NCBI GenBank assembly: GCA_944324075.1
Contig: CALUUZ010000005.1
Location: forward strand, 124,001-188,000
Length of the DNA stretch: 64,000 nucleotides
Direction: 5' to 3'
DNA from: Candidatus Mailhella excrementigallinarum
GTDB lineage: Bacteria; Desulfobacterota; Desulfovibrionia; Desulfovibrionales; Desulfovibrionaceae
The notes below the pieces were generated by a model. That model was given only the letters and a program-made list of their open reading frames with translations. It was not told the DNA's origin and searched no databases. A program made the translations under genes and the position numbers. Of the stretch, positions 1-8,392 are shown piece after piece; within the stretch, counting starts at the first letter, position 1; every line of letters begins with the position of its first letter.

Positions 1-114
1 CACCGACATGGTTTATGAACGAAATTTATCTGAATATTATGGACAAAACTCATAAGCCAGCCCATATCAGCCCTGCCAAACGCAAAATGAGGGATTTAAC
101 ACGAGAGTATATTT

Positions 115-142
115 TTGTCTCAGTTGCAAACATAATTATATA
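115..142 (+). promoter_or_regulatory. possible sigma-70 promoter upstream of asnS
   Basis: TTGTCT at 115-120 and TATATA at 137-142 are separated by 16 bases in an AT-rich patch. No coding sequence is apparent from 1 to 304. A transcript from here would run through the hairpin at 206-241 before reaching asnS. Weak match; alternative -10 boxes overlap. Confidence 0.25.
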
Positions 143-205
143 AATATACGTCCACCTGATTTTACTGATCCCCCTTTCCCTTGCGCATATTCCCCCCTTG
201 GCGTA

Positions 206-241
206 AAAAAACGGCGTTCCGGCCTGTCCGGACGCCGTTTT
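206..241. terminator. bidirectional intrinsic terminator-like hairpin before asnS
   Basis: A run of A leads into a GC-rich inverted repeat (AAAACGGCG pairing with CGCCGTTTT, extended by CCGG/CCGG with one bulged T), so either strand gives a stem followed by T. It lies 60 bases upstream of asnS with no gene visible before it. It may end a gene outside the window or act as an attenuator in the asnS leader. Confidence 0.5.
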
Positions 242-304
242 CCGCACTTTTCTCCGCACTCCGCGCACCGACATATATCCGAAATCAACCAACAGGAGTC
301 CGAC

Positions 305-1687
305 ATGCAGCGCACCGTGATCAGCGAGGTCCTTGCGGCCGATGCCCCCCGCACGGATATCAGGGTCTGCGGGTGGGTACGCACCCGCCGGGATTCAAAG
401 AACTTCGTCTTTCTGGAGCTGAATGACGGCTCCTGCCTGGCCAACCTTCAGTGCATCATTGACGAGGGCACCCCGGCATGGGAAAAGCTGGAGGGAGTCA
501 ATACCGGAGCCTCGGTAAAAATTGAGGGCGAACTGGTGGAATCTCCGGGCAAAGGGCAGAAATGGGAGGTACGGGCGAAAGACATGGCCGTGTTCGGTCT
601 GGCCGATCCGGAAAGCTTCCCCCTCCAGAAAAAACGCCACTCCGACGAATTTCTGCGTACCATCGCGCACTTGCGTCCGCGCACCAACAAATATGGCGCG
701 GCCTTCCGCATCCGTTCCCACGCCGCGCTTGCGGTACACGACTATTTTCGCAATCTGGGCTTTTTCTATGTGCATACGCCCATTCTTACCGGATCGGACT
801 GCGAAGGCGCGGGGGAAATGTTCCGCGTGACGACACTGCCCGTCGAATACCGGCCGAAGGAGGGGCAATCCTGGTTTGCCGACGATTTCTTCGGCAAACC
901 CGCCAGCCTTACCGTCTCAGGGCAGCTTGAGGGCGAGGCCATGGCCACCGCGCTGGGCAGGATATATACCTTCGGTCCCACGTTCCGCGCCGAAAACTCC
1001 AACACTCCGCGTCATGCGGCCGAATTCTGGATGATTGAGCCGGAAGTCGCCTTCGCGGACATATGGGACAACATGGAGCTTGGCGAAGGCCTGATCCGCC
1101 ATGCCGCGAAGCACACCCTGGAATATTGCGAAGCCGATCTCGCCCTGTTCGACAAGTTTGTGTCCCCCGGCCTGATCGACAGCATTCGCCAGCTCGCGGA
1201 GAGGGACTTTGTGCGCGTTTCCTATCGTGACGCCGTGGATATTCTGCAGAAGAGCGGGAAAAAATTTGAATACCCCGTATCGTTCGGTACGGATCTCCAG
1301 ACCGAACACGAACGCTTCCTCACCGAGGAACACTTCAAGGCTCCGGTCACGGTGTATGACTACCCCAGGGGAATCAAGGCATTCTACATGCGTCTGAACG
1401 ATGACGGCGAAACCGTGGCGGCCATGGATCTGCTGGTGCCGCGCATCGGTGAGCTGATTGGCGGAAGCCAGCGCGAGGAACGCCTGGACGTGCTGGAAGC
1501 CCGCATCCGCGAACTGGGCCAGAATATCGATGATTACTGGTGGTATCTTGATCTGCGCCGTTTCGGCTCCGTGCCGCACGCAGGATTCGGCATGGGTTTC
1601 GAGCGCCTGATCATGCTGCTTACCGGCATCGCCAATATCCGCGACGTTCTGCCCTTCCCGCGCACAAGCGGCTCACTGGAGTTCTAG
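305..1687 (+). CDS. asnS: asparaginyl-tRNA synthetase
   Basis: Class II aminoacyl-tRNA synthetase that charges tRNA-Asn in the cytoplasm. The N-terminal ~110 residues form the OB-fold anticodon-binding domain ([18 protein letters not shown]). Class II motif 2 lies at about residues 219-240 ([20 protein letters not shown]), where the [10 protein letters not shown] stretch is typical of AsnRS rather than AspRS. Motif 3 is near residues 427-445 ([12 protein letters not shown]). The length of 460 residues is normal for bacterial AsnRS. The ATG has AGGAG at 294-298. trmH follows after two bases, so the two genes are probably translationally coupled. Confidence 0.97.
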   Translation: MQRTVISEVLAADAPRTDIRVCGWVRTRRDSKNFVFLELNDGSCLANLQCIIDEGTPAWEKLEGVNTGASVKIEGELVESPGKGQKWEVRAKDMAVFGLADPESFPLQKKRHSDEFLRTIAHLRPRTNKYGAAFRIRSHAALAVHDYFRNLGFFYVHTPILTGSDCEGAGEMFRVTTLPVEYRPKEGQSWFADDFFGKPASLTVSGQLEGEAMATALGRIYTFGPTFRAENSNTPRHAAEFWMIEPEVAFADIWDNMELGEGLIRHAAKHTLEYCEADLALFDKFVSPGLIDSIRQLAERDFVRVSYRDAVDILQKSGKKFEYPVSFGTDLQTEHERFLTEEHFKAPVTVYDYPRGIKAFYMRLNDDGETVAAMDLLVPRIGELIGGSQREERLDVLEARIRELGQNIDDYWWYLDLRRFGSVPHAGFGMGFERLIMLLTGIANIRDVLPFPRTSGSLEF

Positions 1688-1689
1688 CC

Positions 1690-2277
1690 ATGCGCAGCAT
1701 GACCGAACGCCGCCGCGCCAAGATTGAAAAAGTGCTCGGCCAGCGCCAGAAAGATCTGACGCTGGTGCTGGACAATATTCACGATCCGCACAATGTGTCG
1801 GCCATTTACCGCAGTTGCGACGCCTTTGGCGTGGCAGGCGTACATCTGTACTACACGCACGCCCCCTTCCCGTCCCTGAGCAGGAAAACCTCGGCCTCGG
1901 CCCGCAAATGGGTGGAAACCCTGCGCCACGACAGCAGGGAAGAACTCATGAAAGCCCTGCGCGCCGGAGGCTTTCAGGTGCTGGCCACCAGTTGCACGCC
2001 GGAAGCGAAACCCGTGGCGGAGTATGACTTCACCAGACCCACGGCCATCATCATGGGCAATGAACATGCGGGCGTTTCCGAAGAGCTGCTGCCTCTGGTG
2101 GACGGGGAAGCATATATTCCCATGTACGGCATGATCCAGAGCTTCAATGTCTCGGTCGCCGCCGCGCTCATGCTGGCGGAAGCCTCGCGCCAGCGCAAGC
2201 TGGCAGGCATGTACGAGCGCATGACCTGGACGCCGGAAGAATATGAGGCGCGTCTGGCCGACTGGCTTGAACGGTGA
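1690..2277 (+). CDS. trmH: tRNA (guanosine-2'-O-)-methyltransferase, SpoU/TrmH family
   Basis: SPOUT-class 2'-O-ribose methyltransferase using S-adenosylmethionine, most like TrmH, which modifies G18 in the tRNA D-loop. The three SpoU motifs are present: motif 1 around residues 27-47 (DNIHDPHNVSAIYRSCDAFG), motif 2 at 120-132 (IIMGNEHAGVSEE) and motif 3 at 146-162 (IPMYGMIQSFNVSVAAAL), which form the knotted SAM site. The C-terminal helix resembles the TrmH extension. 195 residues is a short family member with no RNA-binding N-domain. GGAG at 1678-1681 lies inside the asnS end, and the genes are two bases apart. A 23S rRNA target cannot be fully excluded. Confidence 0.85.
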   Translation: MRSMTERRRAKIEKVLGQRQKDLTLVLDNIHDPHNVSAIYRSCDAFGVAGVHLYYTHAPFPSLSRKTSASARKWVETLRHDSREELMKALRAGGFQVLATSCTPEAKPVAEYDFTRPTAIIMGNEHAGVSEELLPLVDGEAYIPMYGMIQSFNVSVAAALMLAEASRQRKLAGMYERMTWTPEEYEARLADWLER

Positions 2278-2309
2278 ACGTCATGCATGTGCGTGAAAGG
2301 AGAGCGGCG

Positions 2310-2500
2310 CTCTCTGCCGCCGCAAAAGCAAACCGTGTCCCACATGGGTGAAAGGCTCCCCTGCTCACGGCCGGTGCCATTGCGTCTCGTGAAACTCCGT
2401 TTCCCTCGACTGCGCCCCGCGAGACATTGCTTCCGCTCCCCGTTCCTTTCATGCCCCATTGCCATGCGGCGGGGCATCATCGTTCCATGCCCGGCAACGC
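2310..2500 (+). repeat. dispersed intergenic repeat family A, degenerate copy A1
   Basis: The stretch starting near 2315 (GCCGCAAAAGCA, then CCGTGT and a degraded CCACAtGGG) and ending with a CATGCGGCGGGGC segment near 2462-2480 follows the same order of blocks as the fuller copies at 33700-33958, 37930-38235 and 42335-42640. It is the most diverged copy seen. It fills the first part of the 549-base gap between trmH and the HtrA-type protease gene. Bases 2501-2621 hold only a small hairpin (TTTGACTT/AAGTCAAA, 2586-2607). Confidence 0.55.
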
Positions 2501-2621
2501 CCGCTGCTCTCGCAGTCGGCCGCCGCGAAGGTACAAGCGCAATTTGTTTGCGCTGTTACATGCCGAAGCGGGCGTGCCTTTCAGGTTTGACTTTGCAAAA
2601 AGTCAAAGCGCATCCGCTCTG

Positions 2622-2812
2622 GAGCATTTTCGTTTTGAAAATGCTCCCCCAAATGTTCCGGATGCCAAGCGAAGCGAGACTGAAGCCGCGGCGCCCCCTC
2701 CTTCTCCTCTCCGGTACCGCCGCAATTCACTTGCGGCATACAACTGCGGCGGAGGCAGGAAACCTGCAATCCTGAACACAGGGCCGGCAGATACTTTCAA
2801 TGGCCAAATGCT
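2622..2812 (+). repeat. dispersed intergenic repeat family B, copy B1
   Basis: Begins with a perfect hairpin, GAGCATTTTC/GAAAATGCTC (2622-2646), then an AAGCGAAGCGAGAC block, a CCGCCGCAATTCACTTGCGG block, ACACAGGG and finally CAGATACTTTCAATGGC (2790-2804). The same block order occurs at 22498-22704, and in part at 14418-14524, 23566-23758 and 61073-61130. The element ends about ten bases before the AAAGGAGG ribosome-binding site of the protease gene. Confidence 0.75.
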
Positions 2813-2826
2813 CCAAAGGAGGCTCC

Positions 2827-4167
2827 ATGCTCTCTTTTCATACTCCCCTTCATATCCTTTCCGCCGCACTCCTCGGCCTGAGCCTGATCTGCGGCAATCT
2901 CTCCGCACCTGTCCCGGCCGGAGCCGCCCCCACCTCCAGAGAACAGCGCGTGACCCCCACCGTCCGGGCCGTCAGCGCCGTGGCTCCCGCCGTGGTCAAC
3001 ATCACCACAACCCTGCATCAGCGCCGGGCGGCCACTCCGTTCGATTACTTCTTCGGCCTGCCCGAACGCGAATACCAGTCGGAAAGCATCGGCTCCGGCG
3101 TCATCATTGACGGAAAACAGGCGCTTGTGCTTACCAACGCCCATGTGGTCAACGGCGCGAGCGCCATCAGCGTGCGCCTGCTCGACGGCCGTTCCTTTGA
3201 AGCCGACGTGGTGGGCGCGGAACCGGATTTCGATCTTGCGGTACTGAGGCTCAAAAACGCCAGCAACGTGCCCTCCGTGCGTATGGGGGACTCTTCGGAT
3301 CTCATGCCCGGAGAAAGCGTCATCGCCATCGGCAATCCCTTCGGATTCTCCCATACCGTGACCACAGGCGTCATCTCCGCGCTGGATCGCAGCATCGCGT
3401 CCGACGAAGGCATCATTACGGATCTGATCCAGACCGACGCGGCAATCAATCCCGGCAACAGCGGAGGCCCGCTGCTCAATATTCTCGGGGAACTCATCGG
3501 CATCAACACGGCCATCGACGCACGGGCGGAAGGCATCGGCTTCGCCATTCCGGTAAACAAGGCCCGGGCCGTGGTGGACGCCATTCTGGAACAGGGACAC
3601 GTCACGCCTTCCTGGCTGGGAGTGCTCGGACAGGATGTGGACCCGCGCACTGCCCGCGCCCTTGGTCTGCCCCGGCCTGAAGGCCTGCTGGTGACGGAAT
3701 GCCCGGTCAAGGGCGAAATGAAGCCCGGTGACGTGATTCTTGCCCTGAACGGACAGCCGGTTGCGGATCGGGCGGCCTATCTCTCCCTGCTGCGCAACCG
3801 CCAGCCCGGAGAACTCGTCCGGGCGGATATCGTCCGGCGGGGCAAAACCATCACTCTTTCCCTGAAAGCTCTTCCCTTCTCGGACAAGGAAGCGGACAGG
3901 CTGGCCGAACGGCGCTGGGGCGTCGTGCCCGGCAAGGCCGCAGGACTGCGGGGCATGGGAGGCCTGTACATTGCCTCGATCAGAGAATCCTCCCCGGCCC
4001 ATCGGCTCGGTCTGCGACCCGGCGATATCCTCATCGCCCTGGGGGGGCAGCATATCAGGTCCGGGGACGATTACCGAGACGCGTTCCGGCGCAATTATCT
4101 GAGTCGTCGGATTCATGTCCAGATCGTGCGCGACCGGCGAGTGCTTCAGGCCCGCATGGTGCTGTAA
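2827..4167 (+). CDS. periplasmic serine protease, DegP/HtrA (Do) family
   Basis: ATP-independent periplasmic protease/chaperone for misfolded envelope proteins. A Sec signal peptide covers about residues 1-33. The trypsin-like domain has His106 (TNAHVV), Asp136 (DFDLAVL) and Ser212 (NPGNSGGPL), so the triad is intact. Two PDZ domains follow at about 262-345 and 375-446, the DegP/DegQ layout; 446 residues is normal. An upstream in-frame ATG at 2800 exists, but the start at 2827 is preferred because AAAGGAGG (2815-2822) precedes it and the signal peptide begins there. A family B repeat lies directly upstream. DegP and DegQ cannot be told apart here. Confidence 0.93.
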   Translation: MLSFHTPLHILSAALLGLSLICGNLSAPVPAGAAPTSREQRVTPTVRAVSAVAPAVVNITTTLHQRRAATPFDYFFGLPEREYQSESIGSGVIIDGKQALVLTNAHVVNGASAISVRLLDGRSFEADVVGAEPDFDLAVLRLKNASNVPSVRMGDSSDLMPGESVIAIGNPFGFSHTVTTGVISALDRSIASDEGIITDLIQTDAAINPGNSGGPLLNILGELIGINTAIDARAEGIGFAIPVNKARAVVDAILEQGHVTPSWLGVLGQDVDPRTARALGLPRPEGLLVTECPVKGEMKPGDVILALNGQPVADRAAYLSLLRNRQPGELVRADIVRRGKTITLSLKALPFSDKEADRLAERRWGVVPGKAAGLRGMGGLYIASIRESSPAHRLGLRPGDILIALGGQHIRSGDDYRDAFRRNYLSRRIHVQIVRDRRVLQARMVL

Positions 4168-4261
4168 CCGCTTGCGGGCCGGAAAAAAGCCGGATATCAT
4201 ACCGCCTCCGATTACGCCGGAGACGCGAATCGGAAAACATCCAAGCAAGAGCGAGATTGAC

Positions 4262-6250
4262 ATGGAAAATAGGGGCGGAAGAGAAGGTTTTTCTGGAAAC
4301 GGGCGGACCCCGCGCATGGGCGGACGTGACTTTCGGCGTGAAGATCGCGGTGAACGCGGAAACGGCCGGGACGGAAACCGCGACGAGCGGCGCAGTGACC
4401 GGCGGAGGGACAGGCCCGGCGACGGAAACGCGCGGAACGACTTTTACAGGGAACGCCGTTCCGAAGCACGCCCCGTCAGCCGGAACGAGGCTCGCGGAAC
4501 CTTCGACCGCACGGCACGGCGCGACGACGCGCCCCGCCCCTTCCGCAGGGAAAACTCCGGCCCCCGCAATCGCGATCTTGAAGCCATCATGGAGCTGGAT
4601 GAGGAACTGCTGCGCATGGTGATGCGGCGCGCGCGCATGCTTGCCAGACACCGCACGGCCGGCCGCCTGGACCCGGCGGTGGAAAAGGCCCTGCGCACCT
4701 CATGGGAAGAAAAGGCCGGCCGCATCGGGCGTGACAGCCGCCTTGCCCGCGATCTCTTTCAGCTTGTGCAGGCGGTGGAACCGCTTTCCCGTGCCGAGGA
4801 AGAGCAGGGATATTTCAATCTTGCGCCACAGCTCAAACCCGTGGGCATCAATCTGCCGGCCCCCGCCGACGGCATGACCGCCCGCATGGTGCTGGCCCTC
4901 GCCGCAGCCTCGGGCCGGACAACCGCCCTGCGCGGGCTGGCCCTCAGCGACGGACTCATCGACGGACTCAAGGCCCTGAACCAGGTTGGGGGCCAGTTGT
5001 GGTGGGAAGAGGACGGTTCTGTCCTCAGCCGGGGAGGCAAAGGGCTGATCCGCAATCTGGACAGGGTTGTTCACGTGGGCGACGACGCCTTCAACCTCTG
5101 GCTCGTCATCGCCTTCTGTCTGGGCATGCCTTCCCGGCTGAAGATTACCGGCGGCGAGGCTCTGCGCTTTATCGATCTTTCCGGCCTGCGCCGTTTCCTG
5201 CCTTCGCTGGGCGCGCGCATGACCAACGTCATTCCCGCCCAGGACGGCCTGCCCATCCGTCTGGAATGCTCCGGCATTCTGCCCTCGGAGATGACGCTGC
5301 CCTCCGGACTTTCCCCGCGCTTCGCCGCGGCCCTGACGCTTGCGCTGCCCTTCTGGGAAAGCCGGGTACGGCTCAGGCTGCCCGTCGCGCCGGATCATCG
5401 GCTTCCCGCCGCCGTGGAGCAGGCCATTGCCCTGCTGGAAAGCTGCGGCGGGCTGGTGCGCGTGGAACGCGAAGCCTCCGCAGTTGCCATCACTCCCGTC
5501 GAAGGAGCGGAAACGTGTCTGCCCGAGGAATACCCCCTTGCCGCGGACGCTCTCGCCTCAACGTATATTCTGGCCTTCCCGGCCTTTGCCGGAGGGGAAT
5601 GCCGCCTTGCCGGGCGCTGGCCCGACTCCCCCTTTGCCGGGCAGGCTCTGGACATGCTGAAGGAATGCGGACTCACCGTCCGGTGCGGTGCTGACGGCAT
5701 GTACAGCACAAGAGAAGGAGCCTGCGCGGCCCCCTCTCCGGCCACACTGCTTGCGGCGGCCAAACGTTTTCCCGATCTGCTGCCTCTCGGTATTGCGTTC
5801 GCGGCGCTGGCCGCGCGCGGCAGAGAAGTCCTGCTCCCCCTGGCCGAGCTTGAAACGCTGAACGCCGGCACGGAGTCCCTCTGTTCCGGTTTCCTCGCCC
5901 GCGCGGGCTTCACCACGGACAATGCAGAGGGTGAAACCCGCGTCATTCCATTGTCGGATGACACGGAAAACGATGCTCCGCGCGCAGCCTGGATCAGTCC
6001 CTCGGCTCCCTGGGCCATGGCGCTGTCGCTTGCCGCCTACCTGAAGCCGCATATCCGTCTGGCCAATCCCGGGGTTCTCACCGGGCTGCTGCCGACCTTC
6101 TGGAATTTCTACAACAGCCTGCCCACCCCCGACTTCAAGCGCAGAGCCGCGCAGGAGACCGTTGATGCCAAGCCCGCAAGAAGACGTATCATCGCTCAAG
6201 GCGTCTATGGAGAACTTCCTTCTGAAGCCTCTTCCGGAGACGATGACTGA
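4262..6250 (+). CDS. EPSP-synthase-fold protein with Arg-rich tail and chorismate-mutase-like helices; probably not a standard AroA
   Basis: 662 residues in three parts. Residues 1-103 are a low-complexity Arg/Gly/Asp/Asn-rich tail predicted to be disordered. Residues ~104-177 are helical and resemble the AroQ-type chorismate mutase helix (LDEELLRMVMRRARMLARHR). Residues ~188-630 follow the 3-phosphoshikimate 1-carboxyvinyltransferase double-domain fold, including FCLGMPSRLKITGGEALRF and SGLSPRFAAALTLALP, which align with the GTTMRLL and SQFxSALL regions. The DKSISHR-type substrate/PEP loop and the GNAGT loop of active EPSP synthases are not recognisable, so catalysis is doubtful. The ATG at 4262 has only a weak ribosome-binding site; the frame is open upstream to 4115. 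It overlaps the next gene. A scaffold, RNA-binding or regulatory role is possible. Confidence 0.6.
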   Translation: MENRGGREGFSGNGRTPRMGGRDFRREDRGERGNGRDGNRDERRSDRRRDRPGDGNARNDFYRERRSEARPVSRNEARGTFDRTARRDDAPRPFRRENSGPRNRDLEAIMELDEELLRMVMRRARMLARHRTAGRLDPAVEKALRTSWEEKAGRIGRDSRLARDLFQLVQAVEPLSRAEEEQGYFNLAPQLKPVGINLPAPADGMTARMVLALAAASGRTTALRGLALSDGLIDGLKALNQVGGQLWWEEDGSVLSRGGKGLIRNLDRVVHVGDDAFNLWLVIAFCLGMPSRLKITGGEALRFIDLSGLRRFLPSLGARMTNVIPAQDGLPIRLECSGILPSEMTLPSGLSPRFAAALTLALPFWESRVRLRLPVAPDHRLPAAVEQAIALLESCGGLVRVEREASAVAITPVEGAETCLPEEYPLAADALASTYILAFPAFAGGECRLAGRWPDSPFAGQALDMLKECGLTVRCGADGMYSTREGACAAPSPATLLAAAKRFPDLLPLGIAFAALAARGREVLLPLAELETLNAGTESLCSGFLARAGFTTDNAEGETRVIPLSDDTENDAPRAAWISPSAPWAMALSLAAYLKPHIRLANPGVLTGLLPTFWNFYNSLPTPDFKRRAAQETVDAKPARRRIIAQGVYGELPSEASSGDDD

Positions 6251-6461
6251 ACTGGAAACCGAGGTCACGCTCATTGAAGCGACGCAAAAGCGTTGTGACG
6301 ACATGATCCGCGATCTCATGAGCAGAGAGGATGCGGCGCGGGAAATCTTCTTCCCTGCCGAAATTCACGAACTGCACCAGCAGAAAAACATGCTGGAAAC
6401 ACACAGGGAATTCCGCCGCGTGCGCATGCGCCGCCTGCGGCTGGAAGCCGATATGAGGTGA
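6207..6461 (+). CDS. small coiled-coil hypothetical protein
   Basis: No family recognised. The product of about 84 residues is rich in Glu, Arg, Leu and Met (EFRRVRMRRLRLEADMR at the C-terminus) and is probably helical or coiled-coil and cytoplasmic; it has no signal or membrane segment. It overlaps the end of the EPSP-synthase-like gene in another frame and its TGA overlaps the ribosome-binding site of the next gene, so the three are likely one operon. AAGG five bases before the ATG at 6207 favours this start; ATGs at 6165 and 6243 are alternatives. Confidence 0.6.
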   Translation: MENFLLKPLPETMTELETEVTLIEATQKRCDDMIRDLMSREDAAREIFFPAEIHELHQQKNMLETHREFRRVRMRRLRLEADMR

Positions 6462-6463
6462 CA

Positions 6464-7189
6464 ATGGCCGATCTGGTAAACTCCCAAACTCATAAAAAGG
6501 CGGAATGCAGACGCTGCGGCACATGCTGCCGCAAGGGCGGCCCCGCCCTGCACGGCCCGGACGCCGAACTGCTGTCCGGGGGAATTCTGCGGGCACGGGA
6601 TCTCTGCGCCTTCCGGGCCGGTGAACTGGTGCGGGACGAAACCCTGGAACGCATCGTGCCTCTGCCCGGCGAACTGGTCAAAATAGCCGCCCCCCATGGT
6701 TCCCGTCCGGACGACTGGACCTGCCGTTTCCTGACGGAAAAGAACCTCTGCTTCATCCACGGCACACAGCCCATCGAATGCCGCGCCTTCTACTGCGAAG
6801 CGCCGGAAGCGCTGCTGGCCCTGTCCGGCAAGGACAGCCTCGACCGCAAGGCTGTGCGCGCCCTGCTCAAGGCGCCGGAATGGTGGGATGAACTCATGGA
6901 CGCCCACGCTGAACACTGCGCCTATGGCGCGCTGACCGAACTTGCTCCCCGCATCGCGGATGATGCCGAGGCCCGCCGGGCATTCCTGGAAATCGTGGAA
7001 TACGACCGGGCATTCCGGGAACTGGCGGTTGAAAAAAAGGCCGCTCAGCCCGACGAGCTGGACTTTCTCCTGGGCCGCCCGCTGCTGCGCACCGTGATCA
7101 TGTACGGGCTGGACGCCCGCCCCCAGCCGGACGGCGGCATCTCTCTCGTGCAGACCAGCCGCAATGTGCGCGAGGAAGTGAAGGAGTAG
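6464..7189 (+). CDS. YkgJ-type zinc/iron-cluster protein (CxxCxxCC family)
   Basis: Member of the YkgJ family of proteins with a conserved Cys cluster thought to bind Zn or an Fe-S centre; biochemical role unknown. The N-terminal cluster is Cys15, Cys18, Cys21 and Cys22 (CRRCGTCC), and a second group lies at about residues 87-110 (CRFLTEKNLCFIHG, ECRAFYC). The product of 241 residues is longer than many YkgJ proteins because of a helical C-terminal part. GAGGTG precedes the ATG at 6464; a GTG two codons earlier is possible. It is the last gene of the EPSP-synthase-like operon. Confidence 0.8.
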   Translation: MADLVNSQTHKKAECRRCGTCCRKGGPALHGPDAELLSGGILRARDLCAFRAGELVRDETLERIVPLPGELVKIAAPHGSRPDDWTCRFLTEKNLCFIHGTQPIECRAFYCEAPEALLALSGKDSLDRKAVRALLKAPEWWDELMDAHAEHCAYGALTELAPRIADDAEARRAFLEIVEYDRAFRELAVEKKAAQPDELDFLLGRPLLRTVIMYGLDARPQPDGGISLVQTSRNVREEVKE

Positions 7190-7230
7190 CGCAACGGCAG
7201 TTGCTCGCACTCTGTTCTGTAAAGAATACG

Positions 7231-7293
7231 TTGTTTTTTCGGGGGATCGCCCTGTATCCCCGTCGGGGGAAATTATCCTCCCCGTCCCATTAA
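7231..7293 (+). repeat. intergenic repeat family D, copy D1
   Basis: TTTTTTCGGGG, then CCCTGTATCCCC, CGTCGGGGG and CCTCCCCGTCCC match in order the stretch at 40263-40325. Self-complementary G/C runs can form stems. Like D2, it ends 25-30 bases before a start codon (hldD at 7321). Confidence 0.6.
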
Positions 7294-7320
7294 TATTCAC
7301 ACCCTGGGCAAGGAGCGTAC

Positions 7321-8301
7321 ATGTTCATCGTCACCGGCGGAGCCGGATTCATCGGCAGCGCGATTATCTGGGAACTGAACCGCCGCGGCGTGGACGACAT
7401 CCTCGTGGTGGACAATCTCGCCAGCACGGAAAAATGGAAGAACCTCGTCCGTCTGAAGTACAGCGACTACATGCACCGCGACGCATTCATCGAACAGGTG
7501 CGGGGCGCGGGTCTGAAAGGGCTGGGAGTGGAAGGCGTCATCCATATGGGGGCCTGTTCCTCCACCACCGAAAAAGACGCCGACTTTCTGATGCGCAACA
7601 ACTTCCACTTCACGCGCGACCTGTGCTGGGCCGCTCTGGATGCGGGAGCGCGCTTCATCACTGCCAGCAGCGCGGCCACCTACGGCGACGGCTCCCTGGG
7701 CTTTTCCGACAGTCTTGAGCTGATGCCGAAACTGCGCCCTCTGAACATGTACGGCTATTCAAAACAGCTCTTTGATCTGCTGGCCCTGCGCGGGGGCATT
7801 CTGGACAACATTGTCAGCCTGAAATTCTTCAATGTTTACGGCCCGAACGAATACCACAAGGGTTCCATGCGCAGTGTGGTATGCAAGGCCGTGCCCCAGA
7901 TTCAGGAAACGGGCAGGCTGGGTCTGTTCAGGTCCGACCGGCCGGACTACGAAGACGGGGGCCAGAAGCGGGACTTCGTGTATGTCAAGGACTGCGCGGC
8001 TCTGGTGTGCTGGTTTCACGAACATGGCGGCGTCAACGGCGTGTTCAACGTGGGAACCGGACAGGCCCGGAGCTGGAATGATCTGGCCCGCGCCGTCTTC
8101 GCTTCCATGGATCGCCCGGCAAATATCGAATACATCGACATGCCCGACGCGCTGAAGGGCAAATACCAGTATTTCACCCAGGCCGACATGGGCTGGATGA
8201 AACGCGTGGGTTGCGATTTCGCTTTCCGTTCCCTGGAAGACGGCGTAGATGACTATGTGCGCAATTATCTGCTGAAAGACGAAGCCTGTCTGGAATCGTA
8301 A
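7321..8301 (+). CDS. hldD: ADP-L-glycero-D-manno-heptose 6-epimerase
   Basis: Extended short-chain dehydrogenase that epimerises ADP-D-glycero- to ADP-L-glycero-manno-heptose for the LPS inner core. The Rossmann motif TGGAGFIG is at residues 5-12. The YxxxK pair is Tyr144/Lys148 (YGYSK), preceded by an SSAATYGDG stretch, and residues ~170-200 contain the NVYGPNEYHKGSM region typical of HldD. 326 residues is the usual length. AAGGAG at 7310-7315 supports the ATG. It stands alone on its strand and implies an LPS outer membrane. Confidence 0.95.
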   Translation: MFIVTGGAGFIGSAIIWELNRRGVDDILVVDNLASTEKWKNLVRLKYSDYMHRDAFIEQVRGAGLKGLGVEGVIHMGACSSTTEKDADFLMRNNFHFTRDLCWAALDAGARFITASSAATYGDGSLGFSDSLELMPKLRPLNMYGYSKQLFDLLALRGGILDNIVSLKFFNVYGPNEYHKGSMRSVVCKAVPQIQETGRLGLFRSDRPDYEDGGQKRDFVYVKDCAALVCWFHEHGGVNGVFNVGTGQARSWNDLARAVFASMDRPANIEYIDMPDALKGKYQYFTQADMGWMKRVGCDFAFRSLEDGVDDYVRNYLLKDEACLES

Positions 8302-8392
8302 CCGGCAGACTGCGCGCTGTTTTCTCTCTTGGCCGTACATACTGTGCGGTACCGCCCGGCGCTCCCTGCGCCGGGGGAACATGGAGGATCGC

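Noticed and set aside
8302..8392. SAM riboswitch or methionine-responsive leader upstream of metN
   Set aside because: Only a simple GC hairpin (8355-8375) is visible; no SAM-I/II/IV core sequence could be recognised in 90 bases.
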